DNA of 35,624 nt from an uncultured Chitinophagaceae bacterium (GTDB lineage Bacteria; Bacteroidota; Bacteroidia; Chitinophagales; Chitinophagaceae), in contig CALESY010000178.1 of NCBI GenBank assembly GCA_937919945.1, forward strand, positions 1 to 35,624. Direction: 5' to 3'. Position numbers and translations under genes: made by a program. Positions 23,257-32,030 of the stretch are shown here, one piece after another (within the stretch, counting starts at the first letter, position 1; each line of letters begins with the position of its first letter). The notes beneath the pieces are model-generated. The model saw only the letters and a program-made list of their open reading frames with translations. It made no database searches and had not been told where the DNA came from.

Positions 23257-24072
23257 ATGACATTATTTCAGGCAATCATCATTGCAATAGTAGAAGGTAT
23301 TACCGAATTTTTGCCCGTATCATCTACCGGCCATATGATACTCACCAGTTATTTTATGGGCATACAAGACGATAGCTTTACCAAGCTTTTTGAGATATGT
23401 ATACAACTCGGAGCCATACTCTCTGTTGTAGTGTTATACTGGAAAAAGTTTTTTGATTTCAAAAAATGGCAGTTTTATATGAAGCTCGCTATTGCAGTTA
23501 TCCCTGCATTAGTGTTAGGTTTTTTATTTAATGATGCGATAGAAGAACTGTTAGAAAGCCCTTTAGTGGTTTCTATATCCCTGATACTAGGAGGCATTGT
23601 ATTATTGTTTATTGACAAAGCATTCAACAATCCAACCATCACATCAGAAGAAAACATCAAGCCCCAAAACGGTTTTATCATAGGGCTTTGGCAATGCATA
23701 TCTATGATACCTGGTGTTAGCCGTAGCGCAGCTACTATTATTGGTGGTATGCAGCAGAAACTTACCCGTAGCTTAGCTGCAGAGTTTTCTTTTTTTCTTG
23801 CTGTGCCTACTATGGCAGCAGCTACCGGCTATTCGCTGATATTAAAAAACTGGAAAGTGGATGGTATAGAACTGAAAGGCTACGAATTGCTGACACAAAG
23901 CAGTGATAAGCTTATGATATTCGGCGTAGGTGCACTGGTATCGTTCGTTGTAGCCATGATAGCTATTAAGTCTTTCATCAGCTTTTTGCAAAAGTATGGC
24001 TTCAAACTATTTGGCATCTACCGCATTTTAGCAGGCATTATTATGCTATTTGTATTGGGTATGAATGCTTAG
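23257..24072 (+). CDS. uppP: Undecaprenyl-diphosphatase
   Basis: A 271-residue integral membrane phosphatase that recycles undecaprenyl diphosphate, the lipid carrier of wall and surface polysaccharides; overproduction gives bacitracin resistance in other bacteria. The signature VEGITEFLPVSSTGH (Glu13, Glu17, His26) and SMIPGVSRSAATIIGGM are present, with about seven to eight hydrophobic helices. The ATG follows the queE stop without a gap. It converges on the TerB-like gene with a single base between the stops. Confidence 0.97.
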   Translation: MTLFQAIIIAIVEGITEFLPVSSTGHMILTSYFMGIQDDSFTKLFEICIQLGAILSVVVLYWKKFFDFKKWQFYMKLAIAVIPALVLGFLFNDAIEELLESPLVVSISLILGGIVLLFIDKAFNNPTITSEENIKPQNGFIIGLWQCISMIPGVSRSAATIIGGMQQKLTRSLAAEFSFFLAVPTMAAATGYSLILKNWKVDGIELKGYELLTQSSDKLMIFGVGALVSFVVAMIAIKSFISFLQKYGFKLFGIYRILAGIIMLFVLGMNA

Positions 24073-24073
24073 A

Positions 24074-24430
24074 TTATTCTGGCTTCCATGCGTTAAACAG
24101 CAAATTCAGATAATGGTTTTCTTCTTTGGTTATTACATTATCTGCTGCGGATAATTTAAGTGCAAATCGTAGCAGACTGTTGCGTTCTTCTTCGGTAGAA
24201 TCGTCGTAAAAATCATCCATCATTTTCTGGAAATGGTTTTCCCATTCATCGTGCCGTAGGTTGCTAATAATTTCCATTTGCTTATCAAGGTTCACCCTGA
24301 AAGGGAATTCCTCTACTATATAATCCCTTATCACTGCATCTTCCTCAGCGCCTATTCTGTAATCCACAGCAGATAATATCATCAGCAAGTGGTAGCCTGC
24401 AATGGTCTTATTGGTTCTGTTGTTGGGCAT
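24074..24430 (-). CDS. TerB-like helical domain protein
   Basis: 118 residues with the all-helical TerB/DjlA-like pattern: LLMILSAVDYRIGAEEDAVIRDYIVEEF near the start and LLRFALKLSAADNVITKEENHYLNLLF near the end, two similar acidic helix pairs (A-x-D-x-x-I-x-x-x-E). Tellurite resistance is only the family label; no ter operon is present. It starts 19 nt after the alanine dehydrogenase stop on the same strand, so it is probably the second gene of that transcript. Confidence 0.7.
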   Translation of the reverse strand: MPNNRTNKTIAGYHLLMILSAVDYRIGAEEDAVIRDYIVEEFPFRVNLDKQMEIISNLRHDEWENHFQKMMDDFYDDSTEEERNSLLRFALKLSAADNVITKEENHYLNLLFNAWKPE

Positions 24431-24449
24431 ACAATTCTTCGGTATTTAA

Positions 24450-25661
24450 TCAGCTTTGGGTTGCAAGCAGCAAATCCAAATCTGTGTATTTAAAATTAAA
24501 ACGTTTGGCTATCGGTGCGTTGGTAACACAACCTTTATACAGGTACACACCATTGCGTATACCTCCTTTAGCCTGTATCAGGCTTTCAAAGCCGCCCATA
24601 TCAGCACATTGCAGCATAATGGGCATCAATACATTACTGATGGCGCGCGATGCAGTACGTGATACTGCAGATGCCATATTAGGTACGCAATAGTGTATAA
24701 CATCATACTTCTTATACGTAGGGTTTTCATGTGTGGTTGCTCTGGATGTTTCAAAACAACCACCGCGGTCTATGCTCACATCTATTATTACAGAGCCTGC
24801 TTTCATATTACTTACCATCTCTTCGCTCACCACTACGGGCGTTATCCCGTTTTTCGGTTTCAACGCACCTACTACCACATCCGTATCCGCAAGTTCTTCT
24901 GCCAGTGTTACAGGTTCTATAACCGATGTAGGGCAACGCCTGCCGATATTATTCTGCAAGCGCATCAGCCGGTATATCGAGTTGTCGAATATCATAACTG
25001 AAGCACCAAGCCCCAATGCTGTACGGGCTGCAAATTCACCTACCACACCAGCGCCCAGTATCAGCACTTTAGCTGGCGGCACACCTGATATACCCCCTAG
25101 CAATATACCCTTACCGTTATGAACGTTATTAAGATATTTGGCAGCCGTTAGTATAGCAGAGCTGCCAGCTATTTCACTCATAGAACGCACAATCGGATAT
25201 GTTCCGGAATCATCTTTTATTGAGTCGAAAGCAATAGCGATGATTTTCTTCTGCACCAATTGCTCAATCATTTCCTTTTTCAGGAAAGGCATGTGGATCG
25301 GAGAGATAACTACCTGATTGGGTTGCAACCATGCTACTTCTTCTTCGGATATAGGTGCAGACTTGATGATAGTGGTTGCCTTATACACTTCCGACTTTTC
25401 GTAAACGATGCGAGCCCCAGCCTCACTATAGTCACTATCAAAATAAAAAGAGCCTTCTCCTGCATTATGTTCCACCACTACATCGTGTCCGTTATTAACT
25501 AAAACTGAAACCGCTTCGGGTGTCAGGGCCACACGATTCTCCTGAAACGAACTTTCTTTGGGGATGCCTACATACAGCTCTTTCTTTTTAGGCTGTATAA
25601 CCAGCGTTTCTTCAAGCGGAACGTACGAAAATGATGGCGATATGTAAGGCTTCTTGCTCAT
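24450..25661 (-). CDS. ald: Alanine dehydrogenase
   Basis: A 403-residue NAD-dependent enzyme that converts L-alanine to pyruvate and ammonia. After an N-terminal extension of about 30 residues compared with classical Ald, it shows GIPKESSFQENRVALTPEAV, HNAGEGSFYFDSDYSEAGA, IIKSAP, the ISPIHMP segment with the likely catalytic His, and the Rossmann motif VLILGAGVVGEFAARTALGLGASVMIFD. VIIDVSIDRGGCFETS and VPNMASAVSRTASRAISN follow. The family also includes related transhydrogenase alpha subunits, but length and C-terminal motifs favour Ald. A divergent intergenic region of 165 nt separates it from rpoN. Confidence 0.9.
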   Translation of the reverse strand: MSKKPYISPSFSYVPLEETLVIQPKKKELYVGIPKESSFQENRVALTPEAVSVLVNNGHDVVVEHNAGEGSFYFDSDYSEAGARIVYEKSEVYKATTIIKSAPISEEEVAWLQPNQVVISPIHMPFLKKEMIEQLVQKKIIAIAFDSIKDDSGTYPIVRSMSEIAGSSAILTAAKYLNNVHNGKGILLGGISGVPPAKVLILGAGVVGEFAARTALGLGASVMIFDNSIYRLMRLQNNIGRRCPTSVIEPVTLAEELADTDVVVGALKPKNGITPVVVSEEMVSNMKAGSVIIDVSIDRGGCFETSRATTHENPTYKKYDVIHYCVPNMASAVSRTASRAISNVLMPIMLQCADMGGFESLIQAKGGIRNGVYLYKGCVTNAPIAKRFNFKYTDLDLLLATQS

Positions 25662-25777
25662 GCACTAACCGATATACATTTGGCAGAAAAGTACAAAACA
25701 AGTTTCGATAAAAGAAGCTCGTTAACACCCAAATGATTGTTAAGAATAAAGCCGCTATTGGCAAATACTACATTGTA

Positions 25778-25810
25778 TTGACTGTTTTGTCAGGGTAAAT
25801 TCTATTTTTG
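25778..25810 (+). promoter_or_regulatory. Promoter of rpoN
   Basis: TTG at 25778-25780, a 22-nt spacer, then TATTTTTG at 25803-25810, an exact TAnnTTTG match. The predicted leader before the ATG at 25827 is about 10 nt. Confidence 0.55.
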
Positions 25811-25826
25811 TAATGAAGACAGGAAC

Positions 25827-27317
25827 ATGCTAAGACAGTCGCAACAGCAGCGGTTATTACAGAAACTATCCCCCCAACAGATTCAACTGATGAAACTGTT
25901 GCAGATACCTACTGCCAACCTCGAAGAAAGAATAAAAGAAGAACTGGAAGAAAATCCTGCTTTAGAAGTAGGTAGCGAAGACAGTAATGCTGACGAGTAT
26001 GATTTGCAGGATAGTGATGATAGCGAAGCATTTGAGGATGACGCTGAAGATGTTGAGTTGAGTGACGATACGGCCGACAAAGTGGATATAGACGATTTTT
26101 TGAAGCATGAAGACGATGACAGCGGAAGGGATTATGGAGATGATTATTATGGCAGTAGCGATGCTGAGCGAGGCACATCGCCTGTAAGGGTTGAAACAAG
26201 CTTTCACGAATATGTGCTGGACCAGTTAGGCATGCTTGAACTGGACGAAAGAACACATGCCATAGCAGAGCAGATAATAGGTAGTATGGACGAGGATGGA
26301 TACTTGCGCAGAGAAATAACTGCACTTGTTGATGATCTTGCTTTCGGGCAGAATATATACACGGATGAAGAAGAAGTAAACGGGCTGATACATAAAATAC
26401 AACAATTTGACCCGCCTGGAGTATGTGCATGGACCCTGCAGGAATGCCTGCTGTTGCAACTGAAACGCATAGAACCACAAACTAAACCTGTCAAAAATGC
26501 CATCGAAGTAATTGATAAATACTTCAACGAGTTTATTAAAAAACACTACGATAAAATACAGCGTCACCTCGGTGCCAACAATGAGGACTTTAAAGAAGTA
26601 ATCAACATCATAATAAAGCTGAACCCGAAACCAGGAGCGGCATTTGCTATAGTCAACAAAGCGGAGAGTTATATTATCCCAGATTTCTTTGTGTTTAATA
26701 ATAACGGCAAACTGGAGCTTTCACTCAACTCTAAAAATGCACCTGAACTCAAAGTGTCTGAAGGCTATAAAGATATGATGCGCGCATACGACCGTGGTGA
26801 CAAAAAGGATAAACGACAGAAAGAAGCCGTACAATTCATCAAGCAAAAGCTGGACTCTGCCAAATGGTTTATAGATGCTATTAAGCAAAGGCAACATACA
26901 CTGTTGCAAACTATGCAAGCTATCATAGCTTTTCAAACAGAGTTTTTCCTGACCGGTGATGAAACAGCTCTGAAACCCATGATACTGAAAGATATTGCCC
27001 AGATAACAGGACTGGATGTTTCGACTGTATCGCGTGTTGCAAACAGCAAATTTGTACAGACTGAATTCGGCACATATAAACTCAAATACTTTTTTTCAGA
27101 GGCGTTGCAAACCGAAAGTGGCGAAGAAGTATCTACCAGAGAAGTGAAGACTATACTAAATGACATCATAAGCAGCGAGAATAAACGTAAACCACACTCT
27201 GACGAAAAACTGACAGAGATGCTGCAGGAGAAAGGCTACAATATAGCCCGCCGTACTGTAGCCAAGTATCGCGAGCAGTTGAATATACCTGTAGCACGTT
27301 TACGCAAAGAATTATAA
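25827..27317 (+). CDS. rpoN: RNA polymerase sigma-54 factor
   Basis: A 496-residue sigma factor that needs AAA+ activators and reads -24/-12 promoters. Region I is glutamine- and leucine-rich (LSPQQIQLMKLLQIPTANLEERI), region II is a long acidic stretch (about 50-110, with many D and E), the core-binding domain follows, then the helix-turn-helix DIAQITGLDVSTVSRVANSKF and the RpoN box ARRTVAKYR at 474-482. It is full length. No activator gene lies in the window. A small gene follows 22 nt later and is probably co-transcribed. Confidence 0.98.
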   Translation: MLRQSQQQRLLQKLSPQQIQLMKLLQIPTANLEERIKEELEENPALEVGSEDSNADEYDLQDSDDSEAFEDDAEDVELSDDTADKVDIDDFLKHEDDDSGRDYGDDYYGSSDAERGTSPVRVETSFHEYVLDQLGMLELDERTHAIAEQIIGSMDEDGYLRREITALVDDLAFGQNIYTDEEEVNGLIHKIQQFDPPGVCAWTLQECLLLQLKRIEPQTKPVKNAIEVIDKYFNEFIKKHYDKIQRHLGANNEDFKEVINIIIKLNPKPGAAFAIVNKAESYIIPDFFVFNNNGKLELSLNSKNAPELKVSEGYKDMMRAYDRGDKKDKRQKEAVQFIKQKLDSAKWFIDAIKQRQHTLLQTMQAIIAFQTEFFLTGDETALKPMILKDIAQITGLDVSTVSRVANSKFVQTEFGTYKLKYFFSEALQTESGEEVSTREVKTILNDIISSENKRKPHSDEKLTEMLQEKGYNIARRTVAKYREQLNIPVARLRKEL

Positions 27318-27339
27318 CCACGTACACAACTTACACTCC

Positions 27340-27699
27340 ATGACATTTAACGCTATACTAGAAGGGAAGCCGGAACAACTGAAAAAAATCGCGATGCAGC
27401 TGAAAGGTCTTGCACTGCGTGTTGACAAGCTGGTTGTTGAAACGGTTTATGGCGGCAGCAAGTCAAAAGTAGCACTATATAGTAAAGGTGGGGCAAATAA
27501 CGTGTTGTTCGGCATTCAGTTAACCGAAAAACATTGTATACTCTACCTGCATTATACTGAAACAGCAGACACCATGAGCCTGAAACTGGAAGGTGAGGGT
27601 AAACATGCCAAACATGTAAAGCTGACCGAAATAACACCTGAACTGGAAGCGGAGATAAAACAAGTCATGAAAAATATCATCAGGGCTAGCAGGAATTAG
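27340..27699 (+). CDS. Small conserved protein, possibly DUF1801/YdhG-like
   Basis: 119 residues, no signal peptide or membrane segment, so probably cytoplasmic. The central VVETVYGGSKSKVALYSKGGANNVLFGIQLTEKHCILYLHY and the later GKHAKHVKLTEI resemble the DUF1801/YdhG pattern, but the match is from memory and weak. It begins 22 nt after rpoN in the same direction and may be co-transcribed. Its last four bases overlap the end of the convergent DUF3109 gene. Function unknown. Confidence 0.55.
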   Translation: MTFNAILEGKPEQLKKIAMQLKGLALRVDKLVVETVYGGSKSKVALYSKGGANNVLFGIQLTEKHCILYLHYTETADTMSLKLEGEGKHAKHVKLTEITPELEAEIKQVMKNIIRASRN

Positions 27700-28280
27700 C
27701 GAGCTTTATCTGCATTCATTTTTTGCGCTACTGCATCCAATGTATCATAAAACTCCTCTCCGTATTTTCGCGCAATGGATTCTTTCAGAAATTGATATAC
27801 TGGTACTTTCAATTGCTTACCCAACTTGCAAGCAGGCTTACATAGTGTTTTGCGGGGTTCATAGTTGACTGCTTCATAGCCATCCATCTGCTTTACCCGT
27901 ATAGGGTACAGGTGGCAAGAAATAGGTTTTCTGAAAGCAATTTTCCCTTCTTTCCAAGCTTTTTCAAAGGTGCATTTCACAATTCCCAGTTCGTCTGTAT
28001 ATGCATATACACAAATACCGCCATTGACTGCAGGAGTTACATACCCGAATTCATCATCCATAGTATGCGTACCTTGCTTTTCAATTTCTGCGATGTATTC
28101 AGGCTTCAAATAAGATTTTATCCTTGGATATACAGATGCAATAATTACTGTCTCTTCCTGTGTGAGTGGCGCACCGCAATCTCCATCAACACAACAGCCG
28201 CCCTTGCAGCTATTCAGGTCGCAAACAAATTGTTCTTCCACCACTTGGTCGCTCAGCAAAACATTATCAATAGCAATCAT
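27696..28280 (-). CDS. DUF3109 cysteine-rich protein
   Basis: 194 residues, cytoplasmic by appearance. The N-terminal FVCDLNSCKGGCCVDGDCGAPLTQEE, followed by CVYAYTDELGIVKCTFEKAW, CHLYPIRV and LCKPACKLGK, gives the spaced cysteines typical of DUF3109 and related YkgJ-like metal-binding proteins. A zinc or iron-sulfur site is likely but unproven. It is separated from the CBS gene upstream by 39 nt that include a run of nine T directly before the leader (reverse strand), a homopolymer that could vary. Confidence 0.8.
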   Translation of the reverse strand: MIAIDNVLLSDQVVEEQFVCDLNSCKGGCCVDGDCGAPLTQEETVIIASVYPRIKSYLKPEYIAEIEKQGTHTMDDEFGYVTPAVNGGICVYAYTDELGIVKCTFEKAWKEGKIAFRKPISCHLYPIRVKQMDGYEAVNYEPRKTLCKPACKLGKQLKVPVYQFLKESIARKYGEEFYDTLDAVAQKMNADKAR

Positions 28281-28319
28281 CTGTAAAAAAAAAGAAAAAT
28301 CTGATTAGTAAAGATACAA

Positions 28320-28982
28320 TTACATATTCAGGTAGTTCATCAGGTTGTCAAACCTGTCTTGCAAGCTGTCTTTGTCGGTCCTGTCGCCAAAAACTTCTTT
28401 TACTTTGTAGTTGTGGCGCTCAAGTGCATCTACTACTCCACCCAAGCTGTTACGGTTTGTTTTCAGCGTTACCTCCAGTTTGCCCGTCAGTTTATTGCTG
28501 AATATCTGTGTACTTATCAACAGTACTTCTTCGCTCTCACATATACGTGCTATCTCGTACAGGCTGTAGTTGCGCGGGTCTATTTCCAGTACAATGATGC
28601 CTCCTGGATTATCCAGCCCGCTTTTCTCGGTTATATAGCGAAGCAACTCGTCGCGTGTTATGGAGCCTACGTATGTATTCTCCAAATCCACTACAGGTAC
28701 TATATGCAGGTTTTGCTGATGCGCTATGCGTAGTGCCTCATACGGATGCCCTGTAGAAAGTACTGCAGGGCGGTAGCTAAGGAAATCAGCAGTTTGTAAA
28801 GAATTGTCCGGGTTTTCCCAGTCGAGCAAATCATTTTCCTGAACTAATGCCATGTATTTATCATTCGCTACCAGTGGCAGTTGGTTCAGGTTGGTTTCAT
28901 CCATCAGGGTCAGCGCCCTGTCACCTGTATCGGTGGGTATTAAGGTGGGTACTATGGGCGATATTAATTGTTCTACTACCAT
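28320..28982 (-). CDS. CBS-domain protein with C-terminal ACT-like region
   Basis: 220 residues with a tandem CBS pair (about 1-125): VEQLISPIVPTLIPTDTGDRALTLMDETNLNQLPLV in the first and DFLSYRPAVLSTGHPYEALRIAHQQNLHIVPVVD with GSITRDELLRYI in the second. The last third (GGIIVLEIDPRNYSLYEIARICESEEVLLIS...TLKTNRNSLGGVVDALERHNYKV) looks like an ACT-type fold. Such proteins sense adenine nucleotides or small metabolites. The partner is unknown. The alpha/beta hydrolase lies 99 nt upstream. Confidence 0.85.
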   Translation of the reverse strand: MVVEQLISPIVPTLIPTDTGDRALTLMDETNLNQLPLVANDKYMALVQENDLLDWENPDNSLQTADFLSYRPAVLSTGHPYEALRIAHQQNLHIVPVVDLENTYVGSITRDELLRYITEKSGLDNPGGIIVLEIDPRNYSLYEIARICESEEVLLISTQIFSNKLTGKLEVTLKTNRNSLGGVVDALERHNYKVKEVFGDRTDKDSLQDRFDNLMNYLNM

Positions 28983-29081
28983 GGCTGTTATTTAACCCTT
29001 ACTATATAAACGTACAAATGCCGAACCAGTTTACTACAGGAGCAATATTATAACAGATTAATGACAATTACAGGTATTTTC

Positions 29082-29843
29082 TTACCCTTTGTGCCTGGCA
29101 AGGAATGCGTCCAGTATCACGTTGAATTCTGCAGGCACTTCCATCATAGGCGCATGGCCGCACTTGTCTATCCAGTGCAGTTCAGAGTTCGGTATCAGCT
29201 TTTTAAACTCTTCCGCTACCATCGGCGGGGTGATGGTATCGTTTTTGCCCCATACAAGGCAGGTGGGCACTTTTATATCTTTAAGCTCATCACCCAGATT
29301 ATGCCTGATGGCTGATTTGGCTAGTGATATTATTTTCAGGGCTTTCAGTCTGTTGTTTACTATTGAATATACTTCATCTACCAGTTCTTTACTTGCTACA
29401 GCAGGGTCGTAAAACGTCAATTCGGTTTTTCTTTTAATAAATTCATAGTCTCCGCGCTTAGGGTATGTTTCGCCCATCCCATTTTCAAACAAGCCAGAGC
29501 TGCCAGTAAGTGTGAGGCTTTTCACATTGTTCTGATGCTTTAAAGTATATACCAACCCTACGTGTCCGCCCAGTGAGTTACCCAACAAGTGCACTTTACC
29601 ATAATTCATGGTATCCAGAAATTTCTGTACATGCTTGGCAAGGCCTGCAACTGTGGTATCAAGAATAGTAAGATCGAACAGTGGCAGCATAGGTATCACT
29701 ACCTTGTGTGTCAGCTTAAAATGGTCTACAAGGTCTTTAAAATTACTCAAAGCCCCGAAAAGCCCGTGCAGCAGCACCAATGGCTCACCATTCCCCTCTT
29801 CCACATACTTGAACTTACCCGACTGTTTTACTTCGTATTGCAT
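29082..29843 (-). CDS. Alpha/beta hydrolase
   Basis: 253 residues with the complete alpha/beta hydrolase pattern: oxyanion-hole HGLFG near residue 25, nucleophile elbow GNSLGG, acid in VWGKNDTITP, and the catalytic His in CGHAPMMEVP. No signal peptide is seen. The substrate cannot be told from the sequence; related proteins include esterases and meta-cleavage product hydrolases. A good promoter lies 41-72 nt upstream, in the region shared with the divergent ispG. Confidence 0.9.
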   Translation of the reverse strand: MQYEVKQSGKFKYVEEGNGEPLVLLHGLFGALSNFKDLVDHFKLTHKVVIPMLPLFDLTILDTTVAGLAKHVQKFLDTMNYGKVHLLGNSLGGHVGLVYTLKHQNNVKSLTLTGSSGLFENGMGETYPKRGDYEFIKRKTELTFYDPAVASKELVDEVYSIVNNRLKALKIISLAKSAIRHNLGDELKDIKVPTCLVWGKNDTITPPMVAEEFKKLIPNSELHWIDKCGHAPMMEVPAEFNVILDAFLARHKG

Positions 29844-29883
29844 GTTGCCGTTAATGGTTGTACTAAAATACTGATGTTTTGCG

Positions 29884-29915
29884 CAAAATTATACTTTTTA
29901 GCTAACGCGTAACAA
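29884..29915 (-). promoter_or_regulatory. Promoter of the alpha/beta hydrolase gene
   Basis: On the reverse strand TTG (29915-29913), a 21-nt spacer, then TAATTTTG (29891-29884), an exact TAnnTTTG match. Predicted leader is about 34 nt. Confidence 0.55.
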
Positions 29916-29981
29916 TTTGTTCTCCCGTTTGTTATTATCAAAATATCAAGAAATAAACTATTCTCATAACTTTTTTCACAA

Positions 29982-30009
29982 TTTGCTTCATTTCATTGCG
30001 CTACATTTG
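29982..30009 (+). promoter_or_regulatory. Promoter of ispG
   Basis: TTTG (29982-29985), a 16-nt spacer, then TACATTTG (30002-30009), an exact -7 match. Transcription should begin near 30016, downstream of an ATG at 30012, so this site helps choose the ATG at 30030. Confidence 0.55.
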
Positions 30010-30029
30010 CAATGCATATTTTCGGCTCT

Positions 30030-32030
30030 ATGTTGCAATACTATTGTTCCTCTCTTACATCGTACCAAAGACTTAAAACGAAGGAAGTAAAAATCGGCGA
30101 TTTACTTCTCGGCAACGGCAACCCCATCCGTATTCAAACTATGACCACAACTGATACGATGGACACAGAGGCTACTGTAGCACAATGCGTTCGTTGCATA
30201 GAAGCCGGAGCAGAGTTGGTGCGCATTACAGCACCCAGTAAAAATGAAGCGGAAAACCTGCTGCATATCAAAAATAAACTACGCGCAATGGGTTACCATA
30301 CACCTATTGTAGCAGATATTCACTTTACACCCAACGCCGCAGAAATAGCTGCCCGCCTTATAGAAAAAGTACGTGTAAACCCTGGTAACTATATTGACAA
30401 AAAGAAGTTTGACCTGATAGAATATACCGACAACGAATATGCTGCCGAAATAGAACGCATCCGCGAACGATTTACTCCGTTGGTAAAAATTTGCAAGGAG
30501 TATGGTACTGCCATGCGTATAGGAACTAATCATGGTTCTCTGAGCGACCGTATTATGAGCCGATATGGAGATACTCCCATAGGTATGGTAGAAAGCGCGA
30601 TGGAGTTTCTTCGTATAGCACGCAATGAAAGCTACCATCAGATAGTGCTCAGCATGAAATCTAGCAACCCACAGGTAATGGTGCAGGCATACCGCTTGTT
30701 GGTACAGAAAATGGATGAAGAGTTTGGCGAGTGCTATCCACTGCACCTCGGCGTAACGGAAGCAGGAGATGGCGAAGACGGGCGCATCAAAAGCGCCATT
30801 GGTATCGGTACATTGTTGGAAGATGGTATTGGTGATACCATTCGCGTATCGCTGACAGAAGACCCTGAGTTTGAAATACCTGTTTGTAAAGACATAGTAT
30901 CTCGCTACAATGGAAGGCAGAGTGCAGATAACACACAGCCGTTAAACGGTGATAAGATAACATTGCCATATTCACCCTTTGCATACAACCGCAGAGAAAC
31001 ATTTGCTATAGATAACATAGGCGGGCATAATGTACCGATAGTATTAGCCAACATAAAAGACGAAACAACTATCACACCCAAAACACTTGAAGCTATAGGC
31101 TACAAATATGATGAACCTACTGATAAGTGGAATATTGGTGATGGCGCTGCAGACTATATTTACACAGGTGCAAAAACGGTTGACTTCGCATTACCAGGCA
31201 CATTGAAAGTTATTTGCACCTATGATGTATGGCAGCAGACTGATGATAAAATAAAATATCGCCCTTTGTTCGATGCACAGTCTTTTATACAATTACCCGC
31301 TCTACCCGATACAGCGCATTTTGTAGTATTAGATACAGGCGGCGATTGGCAACAAATAATCAATACAATTACTAAAGCTAATCATCATACCGTCATTTGT
31401 CTGTTCAACTATCAGACAAATAATATGTCGTCTATGCGGCGCGTATCGATAGAGATGATGGAACGTGGTATAAAAAACCCTATTATACTTTGCAGCAATA
31501 ACAAAGACAAAACCATCGACGAACAGTTGATAGACTTTGCTACCAACACCGGTGGCCTGTTGTTAGATGGTATTGGCGATGGTATATGGCTATGGAACCA
31601 AATGCGTGATGTGCAAAACATACAGATAACAGGACGCACCTATCTGGAAGTAAAAAACAATTATCAATTCCTAAACAATACTGCGTTTTCCATATTACAA
31701 GCTACCCGTACCCGTATCAGCAAAACAGAATACATCAGTTGTCCAAGTTGCGGACGTACATTATTCGACCTTCAGGAAACAACAGCAAAAATCCGCAATG
31801 CTACCAATCACCTAAAAGGTGTAAAGATTGCCATTATGGGCTGCATAGTAAATGGCCCGGGAGAAATGGCAGATGCTGATTTTGGCTACGTAGGCAGTGG
31901 CCCAGGTAAAATAACTCTGTACAAAGGCAAGGAAGTAGTAAAGAAAAACGTGCCGAGCGATGTAGCCGTGAGCGAACTGATACAACTATTGAAAGACAAC
32001 GAAGCGTGGATAGAACCTGCTGTTAATTAG
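30030..32030 (+). CDS. ispG: 4-hydroxy-3-methylbut-2-enyl diphosphate synthase, long form
   Basis: A 666-residue iron-sulfur enzyme of the MEP isoprenoid pathway that converts MEcPP to HMBPP. I choose the ATG at 30030 (MLQYYCSSLTSYQRLKTKEVKIGDLLLG) because a promoter box ends 3 nt before the upstream ATG at 30012. The TIM-barrel N-terminus (NPIRIQTMTTTDTMDTEATVAQ) is followed by a large insert (about 290-530) typical of the Bacteroidota, Chlamydia and plant form. Then come the cluster ligands Cys571 and Cys574 (YISCPSCGRTLF), Cys605 and Glu612 (MGCIVNGPGEM). The end overlaps the convergent polymerase-like gene by 8 bases. Confidence 0.97.
   Translation: MLQYYCSSLTSYQRLKTKEVKIGDLLLGNGNPIRIQTMTTTDTMDTEATVAQCVRCIEAGAELVRITAPSKNEAENLLHIKNKLRAMGYHTPIVADIHFTPNAAEIAARLIEKVRVNPGNYIDKKKFDLIEYTDNEYAAEIERIRERFTPLVKICKEYGTAMRIGTNHGSLSDRIMSRYGDTPIGMVESAMEFLRIARNESYHQIVLSMKSSNPQVMVQAYRLLVQKMDEEFGECYPLHLGVTEAGDGEDGRIKSAIGIGTLLEDGIGDTIRVSLTEDPEFEIPVCKDIVSRYNGRQSADNTQPLNGDKITLPYSPFAYNRRETFAIDNIGGHNVPIVLANIKDETTITPKTLEAIGYKYDEPTDKWNIGDGAADYIYTGAKTVDFALPGTLKVICTYDVWQQTDDKIKYRPLFDAQSFIQLPALPDTAHFVVLDTGGDWQQIINTITKANHHTVICLFNYQTNNMSSMRRVSIEMMERGIKNPIILCSNNKDKTIDEQLIDFATNTGGLLLDGIGDGIWLWNQMRDVQNIQITGRTYLEVKNNYQFLNNTAFSILQATRTRISKTEYISCPSCGRTLFDLQETTAKIRNATNHLKGVKIAIMGCIVNGPGEMADADFGYVGSGPGKITLYKGKEVVKKNVPSDVAVSELIQLLKDNEAWIEPAVN

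Noticed and set aside
30320..31800. IspG is far longer than the E. coli enzyme, suggesting a gene fusion
   Set aside because: The central insert is the known long form found in Bacteroidota, Chlamydia and plants.
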